Origin: DATGZH01 sp035297265
GTDB taxonomy: Bacteria > Actinomycetota > Acidimicrobiia > Acidimicrobiales > RAAP-2
Reading direction: 5' to 3'
Length of the DNA stretch: 64,000 bases
NCBI GenBank assembly: GCA_035297265.1
Contig: DATGZH010000049.1
Location: 1 to 64,000, forward strand
Position numbers and translations under genes: made by a program. Shown piece after piece: positions 7,830-17,236 of this stretch (position 1 is its first letter; every line of letters starts with the position of its first letter). The notes beneath the pieces were generated by a model, which worked only from the letters and a program-made list of their open reading frames with translations, was not told the origin of the DNA and made no database searches.

Positions 7830-10800
7830 TCACTTGTGCAGCGTGAAGGTGATGGAGTGCACCACGGGGTCGCCGGCGACGGAGATCTGGAGGGTGTGGG
7901 TCCCCACGCTGAGATGCGAGGCGTCCAGCGTGTACAGGTCGATCTTCACGATGGGGACGAACAGGAACCGGTTCGTCGGGTCCGGGAAGAAGGACACCGG
8001 CTTGGTCTTCCCGTCCACGGTGACGGCGGTCACCGTCGCCCCGGCGGTCGTGATGTTCTTCCCCTGGGCGTTGCACAGCTCGACCGTGAACGTTACCGTC
8101 CACAGCACCTGGATCGGCTGGACCGGCTGGCAGATGCCGTCGGCGACGGTGTACGTCACCGTCATGGTCGAGGCGTTGCCCACCTGGTCCGTGGCGTTCA
8201 CCGTGAAGGAGTAGGTGCCCGGCGTCGACGTGGCCAGGGCGGCGCCGTTGGGCTGGGTGCCGGTGCAGGTGGCCACGCCGGACCCCCCGTCGCTGCACTG
8301 GTAGGCGACGGTGACGACCTGGCCCACGGTGAACGCCCCACCCGAGGTGGGCTGGCTGATCGTGATCGTGGGCGCCTTCTTGTCCACCTTGATCCCGCTG
8401 ATCGGGCCGGCGGTGGCGCAGTTCCCGACGACGTCGCAGACCACCACGCTGTTCGTCGAGGCGTTCGCCGTCTCGGTGCCCGAGGGCACGCTCGTCGTGA
8501 GCGAGAACGAGGCCTGGGCCGGGTTGGCCAGCCCGCTCCCTCCGTCGCTCGCCGTGCAGGGGATCGAGACGTCGGTGGCGTGCCAGTTCCCGTCGGGCGA
8601 GCCACAGCTGATCGCCGGCGGCGTGGCGTCGACCTGCACCGGGACCTCCGTCGTGGTGGCGTTGCCCACGTTGTCCGTCGCGGTGACGGTGAACGTGGAG
8701 ACGCCCGAGACGGTGAGCGGCACGCTGATCGTGGAGCCATGCACGGTCGTCGGCCCGGTGGCCTGGGCCCCCGTGGCCGAGTAGGTGATCGTGGCCAGCC
8801 CGGAGCCGCCGTCGGTGGCGGAGGCGTTGAGCGTGGCGCCACCTGGCAGCCAGCCGCCGACGGGCGACGGCGAGGTGCCGACGGTGAGCGTCGGGGGCTT
8901 CTTGTCCACCATGTTGCCGGTGACCGGGCCGGCGGTCGTGCAGTTGCCGACGGCGTCGCACACCTGGACGCTGTTCGTCGAGGCGTTCGCCGTCTCGGTG
9001 CCCGAGGGCACGCTCGTCGTGAGCGAGAACGAGGCCTGGGCCGGGTTGGCCAGCCCGCTCCCTCCGTCGCTCGCCGTGCAGAGGATCGGGACGTCGGCGG
9101 CGTGCCAGTTCCCGTCGGCCGCGCCGCAGCTCACCGTGGGCGGCGTGTTGTCGATCTTCACCGTGACCTGCGTCGACGAGGCGTTGCCGACGTTGTCGGT
9201 GGCGTTCACGGTCACGACCGTGACGCCCGACGTCGTCACGGGCACGGTGGCCGACGTGCCGTTGACGTTGGTCGGGCCCTGTTGCTGGGCGCCGCTCTCG
9301 CTGTAGCTGAGGGAGGCCACGCCTGAGCCGGCGTCGGCGGCCACGATCGAGACCACCGTCCCGCCCTGGATCCACCCCGACGGCCCGGGGGGCGGCGACA
9401 CCGAGGTGTGGATGACCGGTGGCTGGGTGTCGATCCGCACCACCTGGTTGGCGGCGTCGCCCGCCGCGTCGGTCGCCGTGAGCAGGTGGGTCCCGTCGCC
9501 GGCGACGCCGATGGGCCCGGTCACCGGGGTGCTGGCCGAGCCGTCGAGCGAGTAGGTCAGGCCGGCCGGGCCGGTCACCGTGGCGCTCACGGCGCCGTTG
9601 TAATAGCCGTCGACCAGCGTGGCCCCCGAGACCGTGATCGTGATGGCCGGCGAGGAGGCCGGGGGGCTGACCGCCGGGAAGTAGGCACCCTTGTTGGTGG
9701 AGACCCCGACGTTGCCGTCGCCGTCCACCGCCTGCACCAGGTAGTCGACGGTCCCGCTCGCCGTGCCCGGGCCGGCGCCGGTCCACGTGGTGCCGTTCTG
9801 CGTGACGAGGTCCTCGGGCGTCCAGGTCCCGGGGTTCGCCGCGTCGGTGTAGAGGACGAGGACCCGCTTGACCGGCGACGCCGAGGGCAGGACGTTCACG
9901 ACGAAGTCCGTGACGCCGCCGATCTCGTACCCCTGGGTCGACTGGATGGTGGGCGGCGTGTCGTTCTGATCGCTCGGCTGGGTGTAGAGCACCTCGAGCT
10001 GGGCCGAGCCGAACAGCCGCTGGGTGCCCTGACCCGGCTGGTTCGGGTTCGGGAGGAACTGGCCGGCCACGAAGTCGACCTGCTGGCCCTGCGCCTCGAC
10101 GCCGGTGCCGAGGTCGAGCTGCTCGGAGGAGGCCACCCGCTGCAGCTGGCTCGGGAAGGGGCTGTCGCCGAGGGGTTGGACGAAGGTGCCGGCCGACGTG
10201 TCGACGCCCGGCTCGGACAGGGCCGGGGTGAACCCGGTGACGTCGTTCGAGGTGAGGCTCGTGACGAGGGCCCCGTGGGCCACCACCCCGAGGGTGTCGG
10301 GGTTCCCGGAGGCCGGCTCGCCGACGTTGAGGGAGACCTCGGGCTCGAACGGCCGGTTCTCGGTGGCCTGGAGGCCGGGGTCGTTGGCGTTGTCCCCGTT
10401 GACCTGGAAGTAGTGGTGGCCCAGGCTGTCGGTCTCCTCCGACAGCTGCCCCGGCCCGCTGCCCTGGGTGAGGTCGACCGAAAGGGAGGCCGAGGTCAGC
10501 CCGGTCACCGGGTCGGTCCCGAGGGCCGGCGGCGTCGGCGGCGGGGTCGGCGAGGGCGGCGTGCTGTTCAGCCGGTACATCGGGAGCCCGTAGAGGGTGG
10601 ACTCCATGAGGGCCTTCATGTCGTAGGGGCTGAGGACGGCTCCGCCGGCGGCATACGCCTGTTTGGCGTCGCTCAAGGCTGTCCCAACGCTCTCCGAGCC
10701 GTCGAGGTGGTCGGCGAAGCCCGCCATGAGCTTGGCCGAGTAGGCCACGGTGGCGGTGTCCCCGTAGCCGAAGCCGGTGTTGCCCACCCAAAGGGCCCCG

Positions 10801-13800
10801 CTGTCGGCGAAGGTCTTGGCCCAGTCGTCGACCGGCGTGGTGACCCCGCTCGCCGCCACCTCGAAGTCGTTCACGTCGAGACCCGAGTGGCACCCCATGG
10901 AGAAGAGCAGGCGCCCGGCGTAGGCGTTGGTGGGCGCGCTCCTGATGTCCTGGGTCGTGAACAGGTCGGTCTGGTTGCCGTCGGTGTTGCCTGCGGCCGG
11001 GAGGGCCCTCGAGTAGTCGAAGTGGGCGTTGACCGAGTCGAGGCCCGGGGTCGGCGAGGCGGTGAGCGCCTGGTCGAGCTGCTGGTGGGTCCACGTCTCG
11101 TTGATGAGCGTGGCCACCGAGCGCCCCGACACCTTGGCCAGGTTGGTCGCCACCAGCTGGGCCCCCGAGGAGAGGAAGGAGTACCCGGTGGAGAGGGCGG
11201 CCGAGGCGTCGAGGACCCCGTGGCTCGACACGAAGCGGTTGAGGGCGCTCACGATCTCGGTCGGGGTCTCGACCAGCCGGCCCACGGCCAGCTGGGGCAG
11301 GTAGAGGGTGGTCGTCCCGACGTTGAGGGGGGTGGACGCGGCGTACGGGTCGTCGCTGAAGTAGTAGCCCTCGGAGAGGGCGTCGGCCTCGACGTTGTTC
11401 TCACCGGCGAAGGTGCTGGTGCCGTAGTCGCGCTCGTTCGACTGGGTCGTCCCGTCGGCGATCCGGGCGAACGGGATCTGGTCGTCGGCCCCCACGATCA
11501 CGAGGTTGCGGACGGTCGGGTGCGTGGCCCGGATCGAGTCCACGAGGCTCGAGACCGCGGCGACGACGCCGTTCGCCGACGCCACGTTGCACGGGTCCTG
11601 GTTGAACGTGTTGAAGGCGTTCTGCGTGGCCTGGTCGCTGTCGACGGGGACCACCGCCCCCACCACGCCGTCGGCGTTGTCGGCCGCCACCGTGTTGAGC
11701 GCCGAGAGCACCTGCCCCTCGGCCGCCGTGCCGTAGGCCGCGGCCAGCCGCTGCGTGTCGACGAGGAAGAGGGTGTTGACGTTGGCCGGGTAGCTCGACG
11801 GGGCGGCCGCCGGGGCGGGCATCGGGTTCGGGTAGCTGATGCCGCCCGGGCACGAGTTGGCCCCGGTCGGGAGGAGCGTGCCCCGCAGGATGTACGGCTG
11901 GGCGCCGTCGGCGCCGTTGTAGCCCGAGACCTGCACGTAGTAGGTGCCGGCGTCGAGCGGCGGCGTCTGGATCGACTCGTCGGCCGTGCCCCGGGTGGCC
12001 GACTCCGAGTACACCTGGTAACCGGGCGGGGCCTGCAGCGGGACGTCGTTGCCGCCGACGCTCGGCTCGTCGACCGGGGTGAGCGACGGGGGCGCGTCGG
12101 ACACGCCGGGCGCCTGCTGTGCCGGCGGGCCCTGGAGCTGCTGGGCGGTCGGCGCGTAGAGGACGAAGTCGTAGTCGGCGGGCAGGTTGGAGAGGGAGAG
12201 GGCGAGCTCGTCGCCCTGGGCCACCGAGACCGACCAGAGGTTGATGTCGGTGGAGGACGTGAGGTAGCCGACGTTCAGGTACCCGTTGCCGAGCTCCTCG
12301 TCCCCCGTGGCGAGCGGCGTGGCCGTGGCCGGGGTGTTGTCGGGCTCGGTCCCGTCGACCACCTGGACCGAGGCGCCCGACGACGACGTCGAGGTCGTGG
12401 TGGAGGCGGTGAGCGACGCGGCGGCCGAGCCGAGCGGGGTCCCGGCGTCGGCGGTGGCCACCAGGCTGTGGGGGCCGACACCCAGGTTCTCGTTCCAGGT
12501 GAGCGTGGCGCCCGTGCTGTCGGACCCGGTCACGATGGGGTCGGCCGTCGGCGAGCTGTCGAGCGTCGAGCTGCCCGCCACGTAGGCGAAGCCCGCGGGC
12601 AGGGTCAGGGCCACGCTCACCGGGCCGGCCGAGCCGGTGACCTCGAGGGACGTCTGGTACTCCACATTGCCGCCGGCGCTCTCGTACTGGGCGAGCGGCA
12701 CGTCGCTCAGGTTGAGCCCGTTCCAGGCGTAGGACGACGGCGGCATGAGCGAGAGGAGCAGGTCCGAGAGCGTGAGGTTGGGCACGTTCGGCACGCTGAG
12801 GTCGAGGTCGGCGAGCAGCTCCTCGATCGTCGTCGTGTCGCCGTAGGAGCTCAGGTCACCGAGCTGGCTGAGGATGGCCTGCTCGAACTGGGCGAGCTGG
12901 CTCACGCCCTCGGCCGAGAGGGTCGCCCCGAGGTCCGACAGGAGCACGGAGCCGTAGAACCCGAGCTGTGCGAGGGTCGTGCCGTTGTAGGTCCCGAGGT
13001 CGGCCAGCGTGGCCCCCGGGAGGATGGCCCCGGCGTTCAGCGCGTCGTCGAGGGTGGAGCCGGCCGGGCAGGTGAAGCCGTTCTGTGCGCCCGAGCAGTC
13101 GACCACGGCCGCCAGGTCGGGCAGCGAGGACAGCGCGATCGACCCGAGCGGGATCGAGTGCAGCGGGATCGAGGCCAGCGGGATCGAGCCGAGCGGGATG
13201 GACCCGAGCGGGATCGAGTGGAGCGGGAGCGCCGAGAGGCCGCTGGTCCCGAGGCCGAAGACGCCGAGCTCGGCCAGCGTGGTGGTCGTGTCGAACCCGG
13301 CTACGTCGGCCAGCGTCGTCCCGTCGTAGGTCGAGAGGTCGGCCAGGGTGGCGCCGGGCAGGATGGCCCCGGCGTCGAGGGCGTCACCCAGGGTGGAGCC
13401 GGCCGGGCAGGTGAAGCCATTCGAGGCGCCCGAGCAGTCGACGACCCCGGGGGGGACGTCGGTCAACGCGATGGAGCCGAGCGGGATCGAGTGGAGCGGG
13501 ATCGAGTGCAGCGGGATGGACCCGAGCGGGATCGAGTGCAGCGGGAACGCGTCGAGCGGGATGGACCCGAGGGGGATGGAGTGGAGCGGGATCGAGTGGA
13601 GCGGGATGGAGCCGAGCGGGATCGACCCGAGCGGGGTGCCGGCGAGGGCGATCGAGTGGAGGGGGATCGAAGCGAGGGGCGAGGCACTCAGGTCGATCGA
13701 GTGGAGGGGGATCGAGGCGAGCGGGATCGAGTGGAGCGGGACGCCGGCCAGGCTGAGGGCGAGCAGCGAGACGTCGGTCGCCGTCGAGGGGTTCGACGGG

Positions 13801-15797
13801 TCGATGCCGAAGTCGGTCGAGCAGTCGTACCCGAGCCCCGAGAGGGTCGAGCACCAGGCGGTGAGCACGGAGGTCGGCGTGTTGCCCGATCCGGGCAGGG
13901 GGATCGAGGCGAGCGGGACCCCGGCGAGAGCGATCGAGGCGAGCGGGATCGACCCGAGCGGCGAGCTGGAGAGGTCGAGATCGCTCAGCTGGAGCGTGTC
14001 GAAGCGTGACGAGGCCGTCGGGTCGGCGAGGACCTGGGCGAGCGTCGTCGACTGCAGCGGGTCGATGGCGAGCGAGGTGCCGGCGAGGATGCCGGGCCAC
14101 CCGGTGCAGGCGCTCCCGGTGCAGCCCGACGGGTAGGTGACGCCGATGTCGCTGAGCGCGGCGGTCGAGAGGGCCTGGGCGGCGAGCGGGATCGAGTGGA
14201 GCGGGATCGACCCGAGCGGGATGGAATGGAGGGGGATCGACCCGAGCGGGATCGAGTGGAGCGGGATCGAGTGGAGGGGGGCGGAGGCCGAGTTGCCGGG
14301 GCCGTTCGAGGAGGCGCCGGACTCGACGGCCGCGGCAGGCAGGGAGTCCTCGGGCACGGTCTGGACCGAGGCCACCGTGGGCGAGCTCGTCGTGAGGCTG
14401 GCCGTCACGTTGGTCGAGGCCACGTTGAACGTCTGGGACGTCGTGGCGCTCGGGCCGCCCTTGCGGTCGAGGTCGACGCCGTTGGAGACGATGGCCGTCG
14501 AGGTCCCCTCGACGTCGGTCACGGTCACGGAGGCCGTGTAGCTCCCCGGTGCCGCGTAGGTGTGCTGGACCACCGGCGTCGAGGTCGTGGTGGTCGAGGT
14601 GTCGCCGAAGTTCCAGCTGTAGCTGGCGATCGGGCTGGTCGACCCGGTCGAGGCGGAGGCGTCGAGCGTCGTGGGCTGGCCCGGGGCCGCGGGGGTGACG
14701 GTGAGCGCCGCCGTCGGTGCCTGGTCGGGGGTGTAGGCCACCCAGTCGGCCCCGGTCACCGTGGAGAGGTCGGTCACCGTGGAGCCGGCCAGCTCGAGCA
14801 GGGCGGCGGTGGGCGCCGGGGCGACGTTGTCGAGCGTCGTCCACAGCTCGGTCCCGGCCGGGTTATAGGCGAACCCGTCGCCGCCGAGGCCGTCCTGCTC
14901 CGGGCCGAGCGCGACCGTGCTGGTGATGTGGTCGGTGGACGTGTTGACGAAGACGACGACGGCCTGGTCGCCGTTGTCGTTGTCGTCGTCGCTGTCGTGC
15001 AACCGCACGGCCGCCGTGGAGCCGTCGGGGCTGACGACCACGCCCGCCGGGTCGCCGGGCACCGACACGTCGGTCACGGCGTGGGTGGCCGTGTTGATGA
15101 CCGGGACGGCGTCGTTCGAGCTGTCCCCGCCCACCCACAGGTGCTGGCCGTCGGGGCTGAGCCCCAGCTGCAGGGCCTCGCTCTCGTGCAGGAGCGTTGT
15201 GACCGTGTGCGAACCCGTCGTGGCGACGGCGTCGACGCCCGAGCCGTAGGCCGCCACGTAGAGGGTCTGGCCGTCCGGACTGACCACGACCGACTGGAGG
15301 TTCGAGGTGGTCAGATGGACGGTCCAGGCCGTGGTGAGCGTGGGGGAGGTCGTGATCGCGGTGACCCGGCCGCTCGTGGTGACGACGTAGGCCGTGCTCC
15401 CGTCCGGGCTCACCGCCACGGCCGTCGGGACACCGGTGACGGCGTCGGAGCTGACGACGGTGCCCGAGGAGAGGTTGACCGCCTCGAGCGAGTCGGGGCT
15501 GGTGGAGGTGATGTAGAGGGTCTTCCCGTCGGGGCTGATGGCCCCGGCGGTGCCCGTCTCGGAGAGCGGGCTGGCGCTGTGGCTCTGGGCGTCGAAGACG
15601 GCCGTCTGGCTCGGCCCTCCGATCACCACCTGGAGCGGCGACAGCGCCGCCGCAGCCTTGGGCACGGAGGCGGCGAGGGAGAACGTCGCGCTGACCGCGG
15701 CGAGCGCCAGGGCGAAGCTGGCACCCCGGCGACCCTGTCGGCGCAGCCCGCCCGACAGCCCGCGGGGGATGCTCAAAAAGCCAGGAGTAGCCGCCAC
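7830..15797 (-). CDS. giant secreted multidomain protein with gingipain-like domain
   Basis: The protein has about 2655 aa. I chose the GTG at 15797 because AAGGGGGAGAA precedes it; an in-frame TTG at 15836 lacks a ribosome site. A signal peptide ends near residue 50 (AVSATFSLAASVPKAAA). YVTN-type beta-propeller blades with repeated SPDG.T.YV occupy about 60-335, and a PKD domain (YSWNFGDTST) about 360-440. Blocks of a five-residue repeat PL(H/G/A)SI lie near 505-540, 620-645, 680-780 and 850-890. A DUF11-like segment and a PPC-like domain (DINLWSVSVAQGDELALSL) follow, up to about 1310. A clan CD/C25-like peptidase region (about 1330-1745) has His1592 (NAHFDYS) and Cys1636 (SMGCHSG). Bacterial Ig-like repeats make up the C-terminus. 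No sortase motif or obvious membrane anchor is seen. It is probably an exported or surface peptidase or adhesin. Confidence 0.85.
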   Translation of the reverse strand: MAATPGFLSIPRGLSGGLRRQGRRGASFALALAAVSATFSLAASVPKAAAALSPLQVVIGGPSQTAVFDAQSHSASPLSETGTAGAISPDGKTLYITSTSPDSLEAVNLSSGTVVSSDAVTGVPTAVAVSPDGSTAYVVTTSGRVTAITTSPTLTTAWTVHLTTSNLQSVVVSPDGQTLYVAAYGSGVDAVATTGSHTVTTLLHESEALQLGLSPDGQHLWVGGDSSNDAVPVINTATHAVTDVSVPGDPAGVVVSPDGSTAAVRLHDSDDDNDNGDQAVVVFVNTSTDHITSTVALGPEQDGLGGDGFAYNPAGTELWTTLDNVAPAPTAALLELAGSTVTDLSTVTGADWVAYTPDQAPTAALTVTPAAPGQPTTLDASASTGSTSPIASYSWNFGDTSTTTTSTPVVQHTYAAPGSYTASVTVTDVEGTSTAIVSNGVDLDRKGGPSATTSQTFNVASTNVTASLTTSSPTVASVQTVPEDSLPAAAVESGASSNGPGNSASAPLHSIPLHSIPLGSIPLHSIPLGSIPLHSIPLAAQALSTAALSDIGVTYPSGCTGSACTGWPGILAGTSLAIDPLQSTTLAQVLADPTASSRFDTLQLSDLDLSSSPLGSIPLASIALAGVPLASIPLPGSGNTPTSVLTAWCSTLSGLGYDCSTDFGIDPSNPSTATDVSLLALSLAGVPLHSIPLASIPLHSIDLSASPLASIPLHSIALAGTPLGSIPLGSIPLHSIPLHSIPLGSIPLDAFPLHSIPLGSIPLHSIPLHSIPLGSIALTDVPPGVVDCSGASNGFTCPAGSTLGDALDAGAILPGATLADLSTYDGTTLADVAGFDTTTTLAELGVFGLGTSGLSALPLHSIPLGSIPLGSIPLASIPLHSIPLGSIALSSLPDLAAVVDCSGAQNGFTCPAGSTLDDALNAGAILPGATLADLGTYNGTTLAQLGFYGSVLLSDLGATLSAEGVSQLAQFEQAILSQLGDLSSYGDTTTIEELLADLDLSVPNVPNLTLSDLLLSLMPPSSYAWNGLNLSDVPLAQYESAGGNVEYQTSLEVTGSAGPVSVALTLPAGFAYVAGSSTLDSSPTADPIVTGSDSTGATLTWNENLGVGPHSLVATADAGTPLGSAAASLTASTTTSTSSSGASVQVVDGTEPDNTPATATPLATGDEELGNGYLNVGYLTSSTDINLWSVSVAQGDELALSLSNLPADYDFVLYAPTAQQLQGPPAQQAPGVSDAPPSLTPVDEPSVGGNDVPLQAPPGYQVYSESATRGTADESIQTPPLDAGTYYVQVSGYNGADGAQPYILRGTLLPTGANSCPGGISYPNPMPAPAAAPSSYPANVNTLFLVDTQRLAAAYGTAAEGQVLSALNTVAADNADGVVGAVVPVDSDQATQNAFNTFNQDPCNVASANGVVAAVSSLVDSIRATHPTVRNLVIVGADDQIPFARIADGTTQSNERDYGTSTFAGENNVEADALSEGYYFSDDPYAASTPLNVGTTTLYLPQLAVGRLVETPTEIVSALNRFVSSHGVLDASAALSTGYSFLSSGAQLVATNLAKVSGRSVATLINETWTHQQLDQALTASPTPGLDSVNAHFDYSRALPAAGNTDGNQTDLFTTQDIRSAPTNAYAGRLLFSMGCHSGLDVNDFEVAASGVTTPVDDWAKTFADSGALWVGNTGFGYGDTATVAYSAKLMAGFADHLDGSESVGTALSDAKQAYAAGGAVLSPYDMKALMESTLYGLPMYRLNSTPPSPTPPPTPPALGTDPVTGLTSASLSVDLTQGSGPGQLSEETDSLGHHYFQVNGDNANDPGLQATENRPFEPEVSLNVGEPASGNPDTLGVVAHGALVTSLTSNDVTGFTPALSEPGVDTSAGTFVQPLGDSPFPSQLQRVASSEQLDLGTGVEAQGQQVDFVAGQFLPNPNQPGQGTQRLFGSAQLEVLYTQPSDQNDTPPTIQSTQGYEIGGVTDFVVNVLPSASPVKRVLVLYTDAANPGTWTPEDLVTQNGTTWTGAGPGTASGTVDYLVQAVDGDGNVGVSTNKGAYFPAVSPPASSPAITITVSGATLVDGYYNGAVSATVTGPAGLTYSLDGSASTPVTGPIGVAGDGTHLLTATDAAGDAANQVVRIDTQPPVIHTSVSPPPGPSGWIQGGTVVSIVAADAGSGVASLSYSESGAQQQGPTNVNGTSATVPVTTSGVTVVTVNATDNVGNASSTQVTVKIDNTPPTVSCGAADGNWHAADVPILCTASDGGSGLANPAQASFSLTTSVPSGTETANASTNSVQVCDAVGNCTTAGPVTGNMVDKKPPTLTVGTSPSPVGGWLPGGATLNASATDGGSGLATITYSATGAQATGPTTVHGSTISVPLTVSGVSTFTVTATDNVGNATTTEVPVQVDATPPAISCGSPDGNWHATDVSIPCTASDGGSGLANPAQASFSLTTSVPSGTETANASTNSVVVCDVVGNCATAGPISGIKVDKKAPTITISQPTSGGAFTVGQVVTVAYQCSDGGSGVATCTGTQPNGAALATSTPGTYSFTVNATDQVGNASTMTVTYTVADGICQPVQPIQVLWTVTFTVELCNAQGKNITTAGATVTAVTVDGKTKPVSFFPDPTNRFLFVPIVKIDLYTLDASHLSVGTHTLQISVAGDPVVHSITFTLHK
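8449..9081 (-). repeat. two-copy internal duplication (174-codon period)
   Basis: A stretch of about 110 bp (about 8449-8559) recurs almost base for base at about 8970-9081, an offset of 522 bp or 174 codons. It encodes the shared ASFSLTTSVPSGTETANAST region of two consecutive Ig-like modules. The near-identity at nucleotide level, in modules that otherwise differ, indicates recent duplication or gene conversion. Confidence 0.75.
13129..14285 (-). repeat. 15-bp coding microrepeat tracts (PLHSI/PLGSI)
   Basis: Three dense tracts (13129-13240, about 13463-13760 and 14180-14285) are built of the 15-bp unit AGCGGGATCGAGTGG and variants such as AGCGGGATCGACCCG. They are separated by non-repeat DNA. 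On the coding (minus) strand each unit gives PL-H/G/A-S-I. Copy number varies between tracts, and units are often identical over tens of bases, so slippage and recombination are likely. The repeats keep the frame. Confidence 0.85.
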
Positions 15798-15980
15798 TTC
15801 TCCCCCTTCGTGCCGGGCCAGGAACTGCTGCGGCAAGCTACGTCAGGGCAGCTCAAGGTGACAAGTGGTCAGCTCCTGTGGTCAGTGATGGGCGCCGTCG
15901 GCCGGGCCACGGCCAGCCGTCACCACGGTGGAAGCGCAGGTCGGAAGGGGAAACTGCCGCCCCGACCCCGCCGGCCCGGC

Positions 15981-16976
15981 TCAGGGAGCCGGCAGGAAGG
16001 AGTTGATGAAGGCGGTGGCCTGGATCGGGTGCGGGGTGACCGCCTCGGCCGCGTACAGCACGTCGCCACGCACGAAGAAGACGGCGCCGATCGTCGAATT
16101 CGGGTCGCTGACCTTCCGGCCCCCGGCCTCGCCGAGGTACGAGGTGGAGGCGAGCGTCACCGTCCGGAAGGCCGGCATGCCGTCGACGGTCGTCAGGTTC
16201 AGCTTGAGCGCGTTCAGGAATTGGAAGGTCAGCTCGGCCGCGGCGGGCGACTTGAACTGGACCAGGGCAACGAGGTACGTCGGCGGTGGTGGCACCGGGG
16301 CGTTCTGTTGCTCGAGGGTCGTGACCGCTTCGGGACTGACGGCATAAGCCACGGCCTGCGTCCCGGTCTGCACGCCGCTGGTGAGCGATGCCCCGGCGAT
16401 CTGAGTGGGCGACGAGGGGAACTTGGCGGTGAAGTGGGCCCAGCCCGGGCCGTACACGGTGGTCGTCTCCGGTGCCGTCGTCGACGTGACGTTCGACGAG
16501 GCGCTCGGCGTCGAGCTCGACCGGTTGACGAGGGCGAGGGCGTCGCCGCCGACGGCCACGACGACGAGGACCGCCAGCACCGGTATGAGCCACTTCGGCG
16601 TGCCACCGGTTTCGCCCCTGGCCGGTGCACCCGCGGCCGGCGGCGGTGGCCCGGCGGCGGGCGCCGGTCCCGTCGGGGGCGGCGAGGCTGGCGGCACGAC
16701 CGCGCGATGCGCACCTCCCGGCACCGCGCCTGGCGGCGCGGGCGTGGCCGCCGGCGGGGCGAACATCGGTGCCGGTTGGCCGAGCGGTCCCGCCGGAGGT
16801 GCGGCCGGCGGCACGGTCGGCACGAGGGCGTTGGGGGGCGCCTGCGCTTGCGGGACGGGCAGCTGCGGTGCCTGCTGGGGTGGCGGGGTCGGCGGTGCCG
16901 GCACACCCTGCATCGGCGGGTACCACCGTCCGTCTGACGCGAGCCACCAGCCGGGCCCAGCCGGCACGTCACTCAC
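15981..16976 (-). CDS. membrane protein with DUF2510-like and Pro-rich regions
   Basis: This is a protein of about 331 aa. I chose the GTG at 16976 because GGAGGG lies five bases upstream. An N-terminal motif PGPGWWLASDGRWYPP (about 6-21) is a DUF2510 variant frequent in actinobacterial membrane proteins. A cytoplasmic, Pro/Ala/Gln-rich linker (about 22-150) leads to a single transmembrane helix (WLIPVLAVLVVVAVGG). An extracytoplasmic domain of about 150 aa follows, containing WAHFTAKFPSSPTQ and VDGMPAFRTVTL. The topology resembles proteins with an inner Pro-rich sensor or tether and a small outer domain. Function is unknown. Confidence 0.7.
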   Translation of the reverse strand: MSDVPAGPGWWLASDGRWYPPMQGVPAPPTPPPQQAPQLPVPQAQAPPNALVPTVPPAAPPAGPLGQPAPMFAPPAATPAPPGAVPGGAHRAVVPPASPPPTGPAPAAGPPPPAAGAPARGETGGTPKWLIPVLAVLVVVAVGGDALALVNRSSSTPSASSNVTSTTAPETTTVYGPGWAHFTAKFPSSPTQIAGASLTSGVQTGTQAVAYAVSPEAVTTLEQQNAPVPPPPTYLVALVQFKSPAAAELTFQFLNALKLNLTTVDGMPAFRTVTLASTSYLGEAGGRKVSDPNSTIGAVFFVRGDVLYAAEAVTPHPIQATAFINSFLPAP

Positions 16977-17236
16977 GGTCCCTCCGTTCCACCGGGCCAC
17001 AACGACGCCGGCCCGGTTCCCCTCGTCACGCCATTCTCCCACAGGCCTCTGTCGGACCGGGCGTCAAGAAGGCCGCGTCAGAGAGGAGGAAAAGGGCAAC
17101 GGACCACCGCGGCAATCCGGCTCGGCCCAACATCGCGTACCCGACACCGAGCGGCCAGCCGTCTACGTCGGGATAGCCTGGCTTTGGCCGCGGAGCACAT
17201 GAGGATCCCAGTGCTCCTCTGCGCCGAGGAGGTGTC

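Noticed and set aside
4361..7846. Plus-strand open frame of over 1100 codons
   Set aside because: It is antisense to the cyclase/ATPase gene. The product is Gly/Arg/Pro/His-rich with no motif, the usual shadow of a GC-rich minus-strand gene.
13463..13760. Repeat tract resembling a CRISPR array
   Set aside because: Units are 15 bp and contiguous, there are no spacers, the frame is kept, and they encode protein repeats. No cas genes are present.
9408..14009. Plus-strand open frame of over 1500 codons opposite the giant secreted protein
   Set aside because: It has low-complexity Arg/Gly/Val composition and repeats that mirror the coding-strand pentads. The minus strand carries recognisable domains and a signal peptide.
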